From contig MHFL01000041.1 of NCBI GenBank assembly GCA_001804165.1, positions 1 through 5,208 on the forward strand: 5,208 nucleotides of DNA. The letters are read 5' to 3'. Of the stretch, positions 1 to 5,208 are shown piece after piece. Made by a program: the position numbers and the translations under genes. The notes beneath the pieces were generated by a model, which saw only the letters and a program-made list of their open reading frames with translations, did not search any database and was not told the DNA's origin. Origin of the DNA: Omnitrophica bacterium RIFCSPLOWO2_01_FULL_45_10 (GTDB lineage Bacteria; Omnitrophota; Gorgyraeia; 2-01-FULL-45-10). Each line of letters starts with the position of its first letter. Positions within the stretch are counted from its first letter, which is position 1.

Positions 1-39
1 GTTATTTTCTATAGTGTGAATAATGACGCATTTCTAATC

Positions 40-81
40 GGAGAATTGCCTTTTTCTTTTCACTATTTAGTGCAATTCTCC
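40..81. repeat. Nested inverted repeat downstream of the adenosyltransferase gene
   Basis: GGAGAATTGC (40-49) is repeated exactly as its reverse complement GCAATTCTCC (72-81), giving a perfect 10-bp stem around a 22-base loop. Inside the loop, and sharing its last base with the right arm, lies a second dyad, CACTA-TT-TAGTG (61-72). The structure sits in the 133-base gene-free stretch past the 3' end of the leftmost gene. A run of T follows on neither strand, so it is not a textbook intrinsic terminator. It could be an mRNA-end stabilising hairpin, a protein-binding dyad for a gene beyond the left edge, or the remains of a small repeat. I see no ORF of note in 1-133. Confidence 0.6.
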
Positions 82-133
82 ATACTTTTAAGTTTATACT
101 GCTAAATGGCGGGGCTTTATGGTTACGGCTTCC

Positions 134-691
134 TCATTTCTCCTCAAAATACCTATATATCACCTGCTGTTCCTTGGTCTCGGTTTCCTTATTCGCTTCC
201 CGGGCCAGGATATACAATAAGTCACTCAGGCGATTTATATACTTCAATATCACCGGATTGATTTGCAAGATATCTTTGACACTAACTATCACCCGTTCAG
301 AACGGCGGGTGATGGCGCGGCACAAATGCAAAAAAGCGCTGGAAGGTGTTCCACCCGGAAGAATAAATTTTGTCGGCAGGCCTAACTTTGCTTCTAACTC
401 ATCAATCATTGCTTCCAGCTCTAAGACGTGCTCTTCACGCATACGCGGCACGCTTTCCGGGGATAATTTGCTGCCCACCACGTCGGCGCCTACCTGAAAA
501 AGATCATGCTGAATTTTATTCAAAATCTCCTTCAGGCGGGAATCTTCAATAAAACATAAAGCTACGCCTACGGTAGAGTTAAGCTCGTCCATGGCCCCGA
601 GAAATTCTATCCGGGGATCGTTTTTATCGATTAGCCCGCAGCCAAAAAAAGTGGTTTTCCCCTGGTCCCCGATTTTAGTATAAATTTTCAT
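134..691 (-). CDS. pduO: PduO-type ATP:cob(I)alamin adenosyltransferase
   Basis: This cytoplasmic enzyme transfers the adenosyl group of ATP to cob(I)alamin, making adenosylcobalamin (coenzyme B12). The 185 residues match the usual length of the PduO/MMAB family and need no extra domain. Visible signatures are the N-terminal ATP-binding loop YTKIGDQGKTT (residues 4-14), where the family usually has TKTGD; DPRIE followed by MDELNS with D35 (25-39); FILPGG (109-114); CRAITRRSER (124-133), whose R125, R129 and E132 line up with human MMAB R186, R190 and E193; and YINRLSDLLYILAREAN (151-167), the family's strongest motif. The ATG is supported by MKIYTK being the normal family start and by AAAAGG about 8 bases upstream. 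It lies 60 bases after the nrdJ stop on the same strand, so co-transcription and supply of cofactor to that reductase are the natural reading. No key residue appears lost. Confidence 0.95.
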   Translation of the reverse strand: MKIYTKIGDQGKTTFFGCGLIDKNDPRIEFLGAMDELNSTVGVALCFIEDSRLKEILNKIQHDLFQVGADVVGSKLSPESVPRMREEHVLELEAMIDELEAKLGLPTKFILPGGTPSSAFLHLCRAITRRSERVIVSVKDILQINPVILKYINRLSDLLYILAREANKETETKEQQVIYRYFEEK

Positions 692-751
692 CTTTCTTGC
701 CTTTTCTTTTCACCCTATCCTATATCCTATCATTCATCTTCACTTATACTC
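692..751 (-). promoter_or_regulatory. Purine-rich spacer and ribosome binding site of the adenosyltransferase gene
   Basis: This 60-base gap between the nrdJ stop and the next ATG is almost all purines plus T on the coding strand, with a degenerate repeat of AGGATA-like units. It ends in GTGAAAAGAAAAGGCAA (697-713, minus strand) a few bases before the ATG, and AAAAGG is a plausible Shine-Dalgarno element. Almost the same segment, with one extra A, recurs at 46-63 past the 3' end of this gene. I see no separate promoter or terminator, which fits read-through from nrdJ. Confidence 0.5.
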
Positions 752-2791
752 TTATCCACTCTCACCTATGGAGATAACCTGATCCTCATAACTGCCATCG
801 CGATAGATAGTAATACCTTTACATTTTGCTTTCCAGGCCAGAAAATAGGCTTCTTCCACGTCACGGATAGAGGCAGTGCGGGGGAAGTTAATAGTTTTGG
901 AGATGGAATTATCTACATATTTCTGCAAGGTAGCCTGCATCCTGATATGCCATTCAGGATTGATATCCTGGGCGGTGACAAATAAGTCTCTCACATCCTT
1001 AGGGATTTCTTTCAACTCCTGAATCGTGCCCATTTTGGCTACTTTCCGCATCAATTCCGGGGAATAAAATCCGCGCTCCCGGGCTACGGATTCAAATATC
1101 GGATTTAGGTAAATTATTTCGTTGCTTCCCAGGACAGTTTTGACGTATGATAATCCAAACAGGGGCTCACAGCCGCTGGAAGTGCCAGCGAGGATGCTGA
1201 TAGTTCCCGTAGGAGAGATAGAGTTACAGGTCATATTGCGCATCTTCCTTCCGGCTTTGTGATGCTCCGATTCCTCCCAGGCCGGACATACTCCCCGCTG
1301 CTCCGCCAACTCCATAGAACGGGCATAGGAATGTTCTTTGACAAAAGACATTATTTTTCCCGCCATTTCCAAAGCCGGATCGGAATCATATTTAAGGGTC
1401 AGAGCAAATAAAGTGTCTGCTAATCCCATGATACCCAGGCCAAATTTACGCGTGCGCTGGGTAGCTTTTTTAATGGCTTCAGAAGGATGTTCATTTTGAT
1501 CAATAAGATTGTCCAGAAAGTGGACGGCGAGACGGATAGTATTTTTCAAGCCTTCCCAATCCAAATCCTTCCCCTCTTTTCCTTCATTTTCCTGAATAAA
1601 TTTTGAGAGGTTGATGGAACCAAGCGGGCAGCCTTCGTTAGGCAGCAGCGGCGCTTCCCCGCACTGGTTGGTGGTTTCAATTTCTCCCAGATGTTTTGCG
1701 GGATGCTTGCGGTTTATCTCATCAATAAAAATCAATCCCGGATCGCCTGTTTTCCAGGCATTTTGAGTGATGACGGCAAAAACATCTTTGCCCCGTAACT
1801 TGCCGGAATATTTCTCCAAACGGGGATTCCAGATGTAATACTCGCGATCTTCTTCCACGGCGCGCATGAAGGTATCGGTTACCGCAACAGAAATGTTAAA
1901 ATTTTTAAGCCGTTTCTTTTCCCGTTTTGATTCAATGAAGCGAATGATATCGGGATGATCTACCCGCAATACCGCCATATTTGCACCAGGACGCACACCA
2001 CCCTGTTTGACAATATTCAAAGCTGCATCGTACACTCCCAGAAAGGCCACCGGACCGGCAGCCACTCCTTGATTTTCTCCAACGGAATCGCCTTTCGGGC
2101 GCAGGCGTGAGAATGAAAATCCAGTACCCGAACCGCGTTGGTGGATGACCGCAGCATCGCGCAAGGTGCCAAAGATGCCCTCCATCGTATCTTCAATAGG
2201 CAGCACAAAACAAGAACTGAGCTGTTGGGATTTAGTTCCGGCATTCATCAGCGTGGGAGAGTTCGGCAGAAAACGCAGGCTGGCAATCAAGTCATAGAAT
2301 GTTTGAGCAGTTTCTTTTATCTCAGTTTTACTTGCTCCATACAAACCATCAGCTTGAGCTACATTCTCAGCCACGCGCAGTAACATTTGCTGCGGTGTCT
2401 CCAGCAGATTTCCCTGACTGTCTTTGATAAGGTAGCGCCGTTCCAGAATTGCCAGCGCATCGTTGGAAAAGATAACCTGTTCTTCGGCCTGTTTCTCACC
2501 GAGGATTAAAGCGCGTCTCTCACGCTCTTCACTTTTCTTATAACGATACAAAATATATGCCTTAGCTGTCTTGGCATGGCCTTCTTCAATGAGAGTTTTT
2601 TCTACCAGATCCTGCACTTCTTCTACGGTAGGAGTTCTAGAATTGAGCTGAGCAATTACTTTCTCTGCCAATTGCACGGCCAAAGTGCGGTCTGTACCAC
2701 CAACAGAGGCCGCGGCTTTAAAGATGGCATCAACCAATTTATTAAAATCAAAGGGCATTACCCGGCCATTCCGTTTAATAATAGACTTCAT
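752..2791 (-). CDS. nrdJ: Adenosylcobalamin-dependent (class II) ribonucleoside-diphosphate reductase, short form without C-terminal zinc ribbon
   Basis: It reduces ribonucleotides to deoxyribonucleotides using a thiyl radical generated from adenosylcobalamin, without oxygen or a second subunit. Residues 1 to about 90 form an ATP-cone (SIIKRNGRVMPFD at the start), the usual dATP/ATP activity switch. The core follows: NSPTLMNAG (177-185); C194 in SSCFVLP; HQRGSGTGFSFSRLRP (217-232); NQCGE (375-379) with N375, radical-site C377 and E379; C388 in EGCPLGSINLS, the likely redox partner of C194; and PTGTISILAGTSSGCEP (527-543). The pattern fits the Thermotoga-type NrdJ family. The protein stops 12 residues after CKGITIYRDGS (657-667). 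Many relatives continue to a cysteine-rich tail that relays electrons, which is missing here. The start matches the ATP-cone start, although there is no Shine-Dalgarno sequence: the bases just upstream are pyrimidines. The reading frame is intact. Confidence 0.96.
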   Translation of the reverse strand: MKSIIKRNGRVMPFDFNKLVDAIFKAAASVGGTDRTLAVQLAEKVIAQLNSRTPTVEEVQDLVEKTLIEEGHAKTAKAYILYRYKKSEERERRALILGEKQAEEQVIFSNDALAILERRYLIKDSQGNLLETPQQMLLRVAENVAQADGLYGASKTEIKETAQTFYDLIASLRFLPNSPTLMNAGTKSQQLSSCFVLPIEDTMEGIFGTLRDAAVIHQRGSGTGFSFSRLRPKGDSVGENQGVAAGPVAFLGVYDAALNIVKQGGVRPGANMAVLRVDHPDIIRFIESKREKKRLKNFNISVAVTDTFMRAVEEDREYYIWNPRLEKYSGKLRGKDVFAVITQNAWKTGDPGLIFIDEINRKHPAKHLGEIETTNQCGEAPLLPNEGCPLGSINLSKFIQENEGKEGKDLDWEGLKNTIRLAVHFLDNLIDQNEHPSEAIKKATQRTRKFGLGIMGLADTLFALTLKYDSDPALEMAGKIMSFVKEHSYARSMELAEQRGVCPAWEESEHHKAGRKMRNMTCNSISPTGTISILAGTSSGCEPLFGLSYVKTVLGSNEIIYLNPIFESVARERGFYSPELMRKVAKMGTIQELKEIPKDVRDLFVTAQDINPEWHIRMQATLQKYVDNSISKTINFPRTASIRDVEEAYFLAWKAKCKGITIYRDGSYEDQVISIGESG

Positions 2792-2878
2792 GAAAGTGTG
2801 AAAGAGGGGGTAGTTTTTAATAGTTTGTGGTGTTGTAGTGGAAGGAAATAGAAATCGAATTTTTTTGTTGCTAGAATT
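2792..2878 (-). promoter_or_regulatory. Pyrimidine-rich nrdJ leader without a visible ribosome binding site
   Basis: These 87 bases lie between the stop of the 245-residue gene and the nrdJ ATG. On the coding strand the segment before the ATG reads CTACCCCCTCTTTCACAC followed by TTTC, so a Shine-Dalgarno purine tract is absent. The segment is too short for a cobalamin riboswitch and shows no B12-box-like sequence. I see no convincing -35/-10 pair and no hairpin followed by a T-run, so read-through from the upstream gene is possible. Confidence 0.4.
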
Positions 2879-3616
2879 TTACACTCCTTGCGGCGCGTCC
2901 CCTTCGGGGACTACTACCTGACGTGCCCCACGCAAGCCGCCGCGATCGCCGACGTCGTAATGGATAGCAGAGGAAAAGGCATAGCTGAAGAAGTCGCAAC
3001 GCCAAGCGGCCCGCCTAATGAATTTTTCTCCTGCTTTCGCAGCAACATAGTCAGGAGCTAAAACATATAATCGTGTTTCGCTGAAGGTAGGGGTAGAACA
3101 TTTTCTTTGCAACATGGTGAGAAATTTTTCGGTATAACCAACTCTTTGTATAACTGCTTTCTCCACTTTACTTGGCCGTTTATATTTATCATCATTCTTC
3201 ACAAAGCCATCTGTGGTTCGAATTGCTAAAAAGCGATAAATTTTATCATTCCCACTGAGCCGCAAATCGCGCAGCTTTACCTGAAGTGTATCCGCTGCTT
3301 CTAAGACTGCCTGAGCTTCCTCCGGATCAGGACGGAAGTTTTCGGTCCTGATTAATTGGTCATAAGAACTATTCTCTTTATCAAACAGGTGATTCAACAC
3401 CAGATTATTAGGATGTTCTTTCGTATGTCGGGCAAATGCCAAAACCGGCTCGCCGCCTCTCGCTGTATACAGCGGAAAGGTAGAAACATAACATCCTTGG
3501 CTTAGTAATCTCGGATCCACAATCTGGTCTCTGGATAATTCATCAAAGTCCTGAAAGGTTCCCGGTTCAAGCTGAGCGCAGGCGCGCAAGTTACCAGTAA
3601 CAGTTTCAATGGTCAT
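2879..3616 (-). CDS. Unrecognised protein with a DGR-target-like variable C-terminus (C-type-lectin/FGE-like tail)
   Basis: I do not recognise the N-terminal two thirds (residues 1 to about 180). They are soluble and mixed in charge, with no signal peptide or membrane segment, and include FPLYTARGGEPVLAFARHT (47-65) and a charged helix-like stretch near 96-120. The last third changes character. ETRLYVLAPDYV leads to RRAAW with W205, then 22 residues (206-227) rich in F, Y, S, D, H, C and G, then LRGAR (228-232) and a short tail. The spacing W, F, A-F, GLRxxR resembles the end of the C-type-lectin/formylglycine-generating-enzyme-like folds that serve as variable proteins of diversity-generating retroelements, which bind varied ligands. 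All 22 codons end in C or T, as expected when template AAC/AAT codons are mutated at A. ATG 3616 has no Shine-Dalgarno sequence and divides from the ATPase gene. It is first in a same-strand run with nrdJ, but a functional link is not evident. The coding call is fairly secure; the DGR-target reading is inference. Confidence 0.75.
   Translation of the reverse strand: MTIETVTGNLRACAQLEPGTFQDFDELSRDQIVDPRLLSQGCYVSTFPLYTARGGEPVLAFARHTKEHPNNLVLNHLFDKENSSYDQLIRTENFRPDPEEAQAVLEAADTLQVKLRDLRLSGNDKIYRFLAIRTTDGFVKNDDKYKRPSKVEKAVIQRVGYTEKFLTMLQRKCSTPTFSETRLYVLAPDYVAAKAGEKFIRRAAWRCDFFSYAFSSAIHYDVGDRGGLRGARQVVVPEGDAPQGV
2887..2936 (-). repeat. Nested GC-rich inverted repeats just past the candidate variable region
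   Basis: GTCCCC-TTC-GGGGAC (2897-2911) is a perfect 6-bp stem with a 3-base loop. It lies within the last codons of the 245-residue gene, about 25 bases past the end of the C/T-ending codon run. An outer dyad, CTTGCG (2887-2892) with CGCAAG (2931-2936), encloses it. In Bordetella phage BPP-1 a short hairpin/cruciform directly after the variable region helps target recognition by the retroelement, so the placement fits. No T-run follows on the coding strand, so it does not look like an intrinsic terminator. Confidence 0.6.
2927..3004 (-). other. Candidate DGR variable region (VR) at the 3' end of the 245-residue gene
   Basis: From the codon after TGG (W205, 3002-3004), 22 consecutive codons (3001 down to 2936) all end in C or T. 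They include TGC, GAC, TTC, AGC, TAT, ATC, CAT, TAC, GTC, GGC, GAT and CGC. This is the NNY signature left by adenine mutagenesis of AAY codons in a template repeat. Invariant-looking positions (W205, F, A-F, A, then LRGAR) are interspersed, and the 3' end is GC-rich, as in the initiation-of-homing part of known VRs. No template repeat and no reverse transcriptase occur within this window. The boundaries are approximate. Confidence 0.55.
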
Positions 3617-3744
3617 TCTGGAGTCTAAAACGAGTGGCGCTATATAAAGATTGTGCTGATTACTACTATAAAGTAAAGTGAAAAGTTTATATTAAATTGT
3701 CTTATCCATAATACAAAAAGCAGTAAATCTGTTCAGTAGAAAAA
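3617..3744. promoter_or_regulatory. AT-rich divergent intergenic region, probable promoters in both directions
   Basis: This stretch separates two divergently transcribed genes, so it should hold a promoter for each. Rightward, CATAAT (3707-3712) is one mismatch from the -10 consensus and would give a leader of roughly 25 bases before the ATG, but no good -35 box stands at the right distance. Leftward, TATATA in the segment near 3641-3648 is a possible -10. A small dyad, TACT-ATAA-AGTA (3664-3675), lies between them and could be an operator. Neither ATG has a Shine-Dalgarno sequence. An in-frame TAA at 3724-3726 fixes the ATPase start at 3745. The region is too short, and lacks the conserved boxes, for a cobalamin riboswitch. 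Confidence 0.35.
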
Positions 3745-5031
3745 ATGGATTATAAACAAGTTATAGTTCAATGGAAAGAATTTTCCCTTCCCCTCGTATT
3801 ACCCAGGCAGGCCGGGGTAAATCTCAATTTAGACTTGGTGACCACGATTACCGGTCCGCGCCGAGCTGGGAAAACATACTTTTGCTTCCAGCTCATTCAG
3901 AAACTTCTCCAACAGGGAATCTCATCCAACAATGTGCTCTATATTAACTTTGAAGATAACCGGCTGCTGGGAACAACCGCGCAAGACCTGGACAAATTGT
4001 ATGAAACATTCTTAGAGCTTTCAGAAATAAATACAACACAAACAACCTATCTTTTTCTTGATGAGGTGCAAGCAGTCCAGAACTGGGATGCCTGGGTGAG
4101 AAAGATGTATGACCTGCATCGGAATATACGCCTTATTCTTACAGGCTCCAGCTCTACTTTGCTCAGTAGAGAAATATCGACAAAGTTGCGAGGACGAGTT
4201 CTTAACTGGGAAATTCCCCCTCTTCGCTTTAAAGAATTGGTGCAATGGAATAAGCTTTCTTATAATCTTAAAACCATTACCCAAAGTAAAGATAAAATAG
4301 CCCTTAAGAAATTATTTAACCAATATGTTACCCGAGGAGGATACCCCGTTCTCTATGCCCAAAAACAAGTTCCGGCAGAAATGCTCCTCCAAAATTATTA
4401 TGAGTCCGTGATTTTTAAAGATGTAGTTGAAAGGCATAAGATAGAAGATGTCAGAAAGTTAAAGTCTTTGGCTCAGTTTCTGTTCCAGTCAGTGTCGAAA
4501 GAAGTATCGTACACTCAGCTTGCCAATAAACTAAGTTCCATTGGATTTGCCGTAAGCAAGAATACGGTAATAGAATACCTGCATCATTTTGAAGATGCGT
4601 ACCTCTTTTTCCAGAATTTAAAGTATGAATATTCCATATCTAAACAAATGGGGGCGATTAAAAAGCTCTACTGCATTGATAACGGGTTATTAAATGCCGT
4701 AAGTTTCAAATTTTCTGAAGATCTGGGAAGAGCATTGGAGAACTTGGTGTTCATAGAATTGAGGCAGAGACATCAAACAGTCTATTATCACCGCCTTAAG
4801 CAGGAGTGTGATTTTATCATAGTTCATCAGAACAAGGTTGTTTCCGCAATTCAGGTTACTGCGGCTTTAGACGACCAGAATATGACCAGAGAAATAAAAG
4901 GGCTTCTGGAGGCCTTAGCAGAACATAATCTAAAAGAAGGAATAATCCTCACAGCAGATCAGGAAGAGAAAATAGTAGTAGAAGGTAAGGTGATTAAAGT
5001 GATTCCCATTTGGAAATGGTTGCTCACTTGA
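3745..5031 (+). CDS. AAA family ATPase with C-terminal DUF4143 domain
   Basis: This is a cytoplasmic ATP-binding protein of the widespread AAA_14/DUF4143 family, whose biological role is not established. The Walker A motif is GPRRAGKT (37-44), preceded by ITGP as is typical. Walker B is YLFLDEVQ (102-109), followed by NWDAWVRKMYD (113-123). ILTGSSSTLLS (131-141) and LRGR (148-151) form the sensor-like and arginine-bearing region. A winged-helix-like stretch at about 235-290 (SYTQLANKLSSIGFAVSKNT) follows FKDVVERH (224-231). The DUF4143 part has LYCIDNGLLNAV (308-319), ALENLVFIELRQR (330-342), ECDFII (354-359) and IQVT (369-372). This resembles the PD-(D/E)XK nuclease fold with E332 and D356, but the usual EVK lysine is replaced (QVT), so nuclease activity is doubtful. 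At 428 residues it is full length. It has its own strand and promoter and looks more AT-rich than nrdJ, so independent acquisition is plausible. It ends 69 bases before the convergent edge gene. Confidence 0.94.
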   Translation: MDYKQVIVQWKEFSLPLVLPRQAGVNLNLDLVTTITGPRRAGKTYFCFQLIQKLLQQGISSNNVLYINFEDNRLLGTTAQDLDKLYETFLELSEINTTQTTYLFLDEVQAVQNWDAWVRKMYDLHRNIRLILTGSSSTLLSREISTKLRGRVLNWEIPPLRFKELVQWNKLSYNLKTITQSKDKIALKKLFNQYVTRGGYPVLYAQKQVPAEMLLQNYYESVIFKDVVERHKIEDVRKLKSLAQFLFQSVSKEVSYTQLANKLSSIGFAVSKNTVIEYLHHFEDAYLFFQNLKYEYSISKQMGAIKKLYCIDNGLLNAVSFKFSEDLGRALENLVFIELRQRHQTVYYHRLKQECDFIIVHQNKVVSAIQVTAALDDQNMTREIKGLLEALAEHNLKEGIILTADQEEKIVVEGKVIKVIPIWKWLLT

Positions 5032-5100
5032 GTAGTTGGCGCATACCCGCTTTATATTCTGGCCACGCTTTTGTGGGGGCACATCGTATAGAAAAAAAAT

Positions 5101-5208
5101 TCAACTACACCCACTCGTCTCTCCACATACCTCACACAACTGACAGGTGCCGTTTTGCCGCATCTGGGTAGCACCACAGCTACGGCACTTCGCTTTCTCG
5201 TCAACTAC
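5101..5208 (-). CDS. nrdJ: C-terminal fragment of a long vitamin B12-dependent ribonucleotide reductase (zinc-ribbon tail), cut by the window edge
   Basis: Only the last 35 codons and the stop (TGA at 5103-5101) are inside the window; the rest lies beyond 5208. The visible residues carry six cysteines in the order C-x2-C, ten residues, C-x2-C-x2-C, five residues, C, with the segments KCRSCGA, RQNGTCQLCEVCGE and TSGCS. From family knowledge, this CxxCG...NGTCxxCxxCGxTxGCS ending is typical of long class II reductases, where the tail binds zinc and is thought to relay reducing equivalents to the active site. It is on the same strand as the complete nrdJ and the adenosyltransferase gene but separated from them by the plus-strand ATPase gene. 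It could be a second full-length reductase, a split NrdJb-like subunit, or another protein with the same ribbon. On the coding strand the stop is followed by a run of eight T, without a clear hairpin. Confidence 0.75.
   Translation of the reverse strand, partial: VVDEKAKCRSCGATQMRQNGTCQLCEVCGETSGCS

Noticed and set aside
8..18. NrdR box near the left edge (CTATAGTGTG)
   Set aside because: Only one half-site matches the consensus, there is no properly spaced second box, and it lies past the 3' end of the operon rather than in front of it.
174..552. Two plus-strand ORFs opposite the adenosyltransferase gene
   Set aside because: The minus-strand frame carries every PduO-family motif; the opposite frames show none.
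2138..2383. ORFs on the strand opposite nrdJ (2138-2383 and 2576-2851) and an alternate-frame ORF at 2017-2244
   Set aside because: They overlap a well-conserved enzyme, have no recognisable family features and have low-complexity or odd composition, so they are shadow frames.
2792..2878. Cobalamin riboswitch in front of nrdJ
   Set aside because: Expected for a B12-linked gene, but the leader has only 87 bases, is pyrimidine-rich and shows no B12-box-like segment or the long helices of that riboswitch.
2942..2949. GCGATCGC octamer, the cyanobacterial HIP1 palindrome
   Set aside because: It occurs once, inside the GC-rich variable-region candidate; a single copy is no evidence for a cyanobacterial host.
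4021..4300. Short ORFs inside the ATPase gene on both strands
   Set aside because: They lie within a full-length family member with intact Walker motifs and show no features of their own.
354..5031. Toxin-antitoxin or defence module around the DUF4143 ATPase
   Set aside because: No toxin, antitoxin, methylase or helicase partner is present; the neighbours are nucleotide-metabolism genes and the family role is unknown.
5032..5100. Bidirectional terminator in the convergent gap
   Set aside because: The only dyad is a weak 4-bp CCAC/GTGG, and the run of A at about 5092-5099 (T on the minus strand) is not preceded by a stable stem on the minus strand.

Overview
This 5.2 kb window comes from a bacterial-type chromosome, most likely an uncultivated anaerobe or facultative lineage. 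The evidence is a class II (adenosylcobalamin-dependent, oxygen-independent) ribonucleotide reductase, a cobalamin adenosyltransferase placed next to it, and a DUF4143-type ATPase of the kind abundant in candidate phyla and archaea. Three of the four complete genes lack an obvious Shine-Dalgarno sequence. I cannot assign a phylum from the sequence alone.

Layout. Positions 1-133 hold no gene but contain a clear inverted repeat (40-81). A minus-strand block of three genes follows, transcribed right to left: a 245-residue protein (3616-2879), nrdJ (2791-752) and a PduO-type ATP:cob(I)alamin adenosyltransferase (691-134). A 128-base AT-rich divergent region (3617-3744) separates this block from a plus-strand AAA ATPase with a C-terminal DUF4143 domain (3745-5031). 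After a 69-base convergent gap, the right edge (5208-5101, minus strand) carries the last 35 codons of a second gene. Its cysteine-rich ending matches the C-terminal zinc ribbon of long vitamin B12-dependent ribonucleotide reductases.

How the genes fit together. The adenosyltransferase makes adenosylcobalamin, the radical cofactor that the reductase needs to turn ribonucleotides into deoxyribonucleotides, so the pair is a functional unit. The complete reductase has its catalytic core and an ATP-cone but stops 12 residues after the conserved RDGS segment. It therefore lacks the C-terminal cysteine tail that normally re-reduces the active site. The edge gene has exactly such a tail.

The most interesting item is the 245-residue protein. 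Its C-terminus looks like the variable region of a diversity-generating retroelement (DGR) target: a Trp followed by 22 consecutive codons ending in C or T, then a Leu-Arg-Gly-Ala-Arg segment resembling the end of C-type-lectin/FGE-like folds, then a GC-rich hairpin just downstream. No reverse transcriptase or template repeat lies in the window, so it would be an orphan or remotely served target. This is a strong pattern match, not a proof.
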